A stretch of 64,000 nucleotides of DNA from Himantopus leucocephalus (Eukaryota; Chordata; Aves; Charadriiformes; Recurvirostridae). Below, in pieces: positions 61,639 through 64,000 of the stretch. The stretch is from assembly GCA_003993805.1 (NCBI GenBank), contig RSEF01000001.1, forward strand, positions 65,819,017 through 65,883,016, written 5' to 3'. The position numbers and the translations under genes were made by a program. Under the pieces are notes generated by a model, which ran no database searches, had not been told where the DNA came from, and saw nothing but the letters and a program-made list of their open reading frames with translations. Position 1 is the stretch's first letter. Each line of letters starts with the position of its first letter.

Positions 61639-61649
61639 GGGGGGGGGAT

Positions 61650-61676
61650 TTGGGTTGTTTTGTTTTGTTTTGTTTT
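61650..61676. repeat. (TTTTG)n microsatellite
   Basis: Several consecutive TTTTG units just right of the poly-G gap. A simple repeat with no other feature. Confidence 0.8.
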
Positions 61677-63522
61677 AAATCAAATCTCTTAAATAAGAAC
61701 ATTTTTAGTGACTTGTCTTAGCATACTGAAGCTATTTCTTTTTGCCTTCCTAAACAAGCTTAGAGCTTAGAGAAACGAGTGTGTGCATTACTGCTTCATT
61801 GGTAACACATCACAGCACTTCCCTATATGACACAGGGCATGTTCCATTTTTCCCAGACAATATCAGTCTGTCATTCTTGGAGAGGATACTGTAAGTATAA
61901 TCCATCCAGAGACGGCTCTTCCAGTTTCCGAAGTTTATTGCTAATGAGGATGCACATAGGATGTAATCGCTGGCAGGAGCCTCTGCTTCAGGGTACAGTG
62001 AGGCCAGCAGACAAGTAAGCGGCCAATTTTATCTGGCTGTTCGCTCTCCCTTTTATCAGAGCTGTTTGGCTGGGGTTCAGGGGTGTTAGAGGGAACCGCA
62101 GAGGCTTTGGCTTGTAGACTTGAGTGACAAGGTGTGAGAGGACATGAGACAAAGCCTAAGAGCAGCAAATATCTGCGTGTTGAGAGAGGCTGCTTCGCAT
62201 TTCACTGCAAAAGCTGAAGGTTGGTTTTGTGTGTTTTTTTTTTTTTTTTAAAAAAAACCCACTAAGGACTACTAGCTGAGCTTTGCTGAAGAGATACAGG
62301 AAAGCATCATTCCAGTAGGGCTGGTCAAAACTAGCATCCGTTTGTAATAACCCCTGTAACCTCATTAACTTGCAGATGCTTTGCTGCCAGCGTGAACTGG
62401 CCTCAGCAGGCTGCTGCCACAGATAAAAAGAGAAGGAAAATCACCATGTTTTAATATGAGCAGTGGTTATTTATGGCAGGTGCAGGAAGTTTCCAGTGGG
62501 TTGCAGAGGATTTTCAGTGTCAGAAGGGAAAGACTATTTAGCGGCCAGGGCATTATGGCAATTTGAGACTACTCACAGCCTGCATTACTAGATTAAGTGT
62601 TCAGTTATCTGCAACCCCTAGTGAAGTCCTTGACAGCATGTGGCACAGAGTACCCTCAGCCCCAAAGAACAGTCAAGTTGTGATGTGTATTAGATGAATG
62701 TTCCTTGCGCTGCTTACGTGAGAGTTGTGCATTGCTGCCAGCTCTGCGCAAGTGGCAAAGGACGTATCTACAGCATGCCATGGGACATGCGGCAGAGGCA
62801 GGAGGTAAGCTTGAGGATGGATTGGGTGCATGAGATGGGGTGCAGAGCCATACTGACAAAAACTGTACAGCTCTGGAGACATTGCAGCCACTGCTAGCTC
62901 AGGTGTCTGTGCCCACCATGCTATTGCACAGATTTGGGCTGGAAGTGGACACATGCATCAGTTGACTTCTTGGATTTTGATGGTAGGTGAAAGCCAACCA
63001 ACAGTCATTATAAGCCAAATGGCAGTTCTGTATCAGCCGGTCGTTCAAGACAAGGTTTATTATGCCTTCTATTAACCCTTTCCAAATGATGTGATAGCTC
63101 ATGTTTCCTTTAGTCCTCTGGCCTCAAGAGGACTACTAGTAAGAGGCAGTCGCTGTTGGAGCTGGGTTAGTAACATTCAGATGTCGCTGGCACAAAAGCC
63201 CACCTCACCTCATTAGGATCAAGTTGACTTTGCCATCCTGTGACCCCATATTATAAAGGCAAAGACCTTCTTTCATGTAGCCATATGAAAGTGACAATAG
63301 CCTCAACTTCCTTCTCTTGGTCTGAAATGTAATCTTGCTCTGGAAAAGCTTAGCTTTGGAGCTTGCATTTTGCAGTGTGGTTGGTAGTACATCTCTCCAG
63401 GCTGCAATGATGGCATAGGATGTGTTCAGTCATCCTAAGTCTTCACCCTTTAAAGTGTCGGTTTTCAAACGTATTGAATCAACTGTGGTGTTTTGTGTTT
63501 TTTTTCCTTTTATCCTGTGTAG

Positions 63523-63674
63523 TGTTTGAAAATAAAGATAAGATTGTGATCATCATGGAGTATGCAAGTAAAGGAGAGTTGTATGATTACATCAGTGAGA
63601 GGCGGCGACTGAGCGAAAGAGAGACAAGACACTTCTTTCGACAAATAGTCTCTGCTGTACATTACTGCCACAAG
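63523..63674 (+). CDS. NUAK1: NUAK1 coding exon 3: kinase hinge and start of C-lobe
   Basis: 152 bases: two bases completing codon V146, then residues 147-196. The acceptor follows a strong T/C tract; the donor is GTGAGC at 63675. The product reads [15 protein letters not shown], with probable gatekeeper M157 and hinge E158-Y159-A160, then [20 protein letters not shown] (helix D/E) and [11 protein letters not shown]. The sequence is essentially identical to the human protein as I recall it. The exon ends in phase 0 directly before the catalytic-loop segment (expected to continue with HRDLK), which is in the next exon beyond the window. Confidence 0.97.
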
Positions 63675-64000
63675 GTGAGCAAAGGATTTGATATTAAAAA
63701 ATGCTATTTGAAGGCTGAGTAGTGACATATATTTCAAAGCATGTCTGAGGCAACAGCATTCATTATTAAGTATGACAGCATGTGATTATATCAGCACAAC
63801 TTTCATTAAAAGTGCTACAGTAGTTCACTGCCTGTTTTTAAAGACTAAGGATGTTTTCCTGTGTTATGGCAGATACCAGCCACTCCCTTACATTAGCCCT
63901 GCGTTGCATTTTTGCCTTGGAAATAATTCTCCTGACATTAAAAAAAAAATAATTAATAACATAAACTAGAAAGGCATCCCATAGAACTTCTACAACATTA
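63675..64000 (+). other. NUAK1: Start of NUAK1 intron 3
   Basis: Begins with the donor GTGAGC. In-frame translation past the donor departs at once from the kinase sequence and meets a stop at 63720. The remaining 280 bases are AT-rich non-coding sequence. Confidence 0.9.

Larger units (their letters stand above)
52613..63522 (+). other. NUAK1: NUAK1 intron 2 (about 10.9 kb)
   Basis: Bounded by the donor GTTAGT and a strong pyrimidine-tract acceptor ending AG at 63521-63522. No coding content is recognised. It contains palindromic repeat pieces at 55769-55832 and 56099-56134, a T run at 55267-55282, a G homopolymer at 58429-58440, a T run at 59105-59123, and a 22-N gap inside poly-G at 61617-61638 followed by a (TTTTG)n stretch. 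A perfect 16-bp AT-rich palindrome sits at 57776-57791. Confidence 0.9.

Noticed and set aside
63675..63722. Read-through of NUAK1 exon 3 into VSKGFDIKK
   Set aside because: Sequence after the GTGAGC donor does not match the kinase catalytic loop expected next (HRDLK), so it is intron.
1..64000. A previously undescribed multi-gene system, CRISPR array, prophage or mobile operon
   Set aside because: The window is a typical avian chromosomal region with two known vertebrate genes; no regularly spaced repeats, operon-like gene packing or viral genes are present.

Overview
The window reads as ordinary nuclear DNA from a bird. The main signs are truncated CR1 LINE 3' ends with the avian tail repeat ATTCTATGA, low repeat density, spliced vertebrate genes with long introns, and CpG-island promoters. 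I see no microbial, organellar or viral gene set. Two vertebrate genes are recognisable, both on the + strand: the last coding exon of CKAP4 (727-2058) and the first three coding exons of NUAK1 (28256-28570, 52492-52612, 63523-63674). From memory of the human map, CKAP4 and NUAK1 are also neighbours in the same orientation on chromosome 12, so the block looks like conserved amniote synteny.

Layout. 1-726 is the end of the CKAP4 intron. 727-2058 encodes the luminal coiled-coil rod of CKAP4. 2059 to about 3830 is its probable 3' UTR, with one canonical poly(A) hexamer at 3806-3811. About 3831-27640 is intergenic. It holds four CR1 pieces (about 5215, 6616, 11605 and 12876), a 100-N assembly gap (12776-12875), an orphan CpG island (about 6040-6400), old palindromic repeat remnants and several candidate regulatory patches. 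About 27640-28820 is the NUAK1 CpG island, with GC boxes, a G-quadruplex motif and a 42-C homopolymer. The exon there encodes an unusual Ser/Ala-rich N-terminus followed by the start of the kinase domain. Intron 1 (about 23.9 kb) and intron 2 (about 10.9 kb) contain no recognised gene. They hold several degraded copies of one palindromic, MITE-like repeat family. A second gap of 22 N lies inside a poly-G run at 61617-61638. Later NUAK1 exons lie beyond the right edge.

The genes have unrelated jobs: CKAP4 is an ER-sheet and cell-surface type II membrane protein, and NUAK1 is an LKB1-activated AMPK-related kinase. They are chromosomal neighbours, not a functional unit. I found no convincing new biological system. 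The most useful second-look items are the orphan CpG island, the NUAK1 N-terminal repeat expansion with two candidate start codons, and the family of old palindromic repeats.
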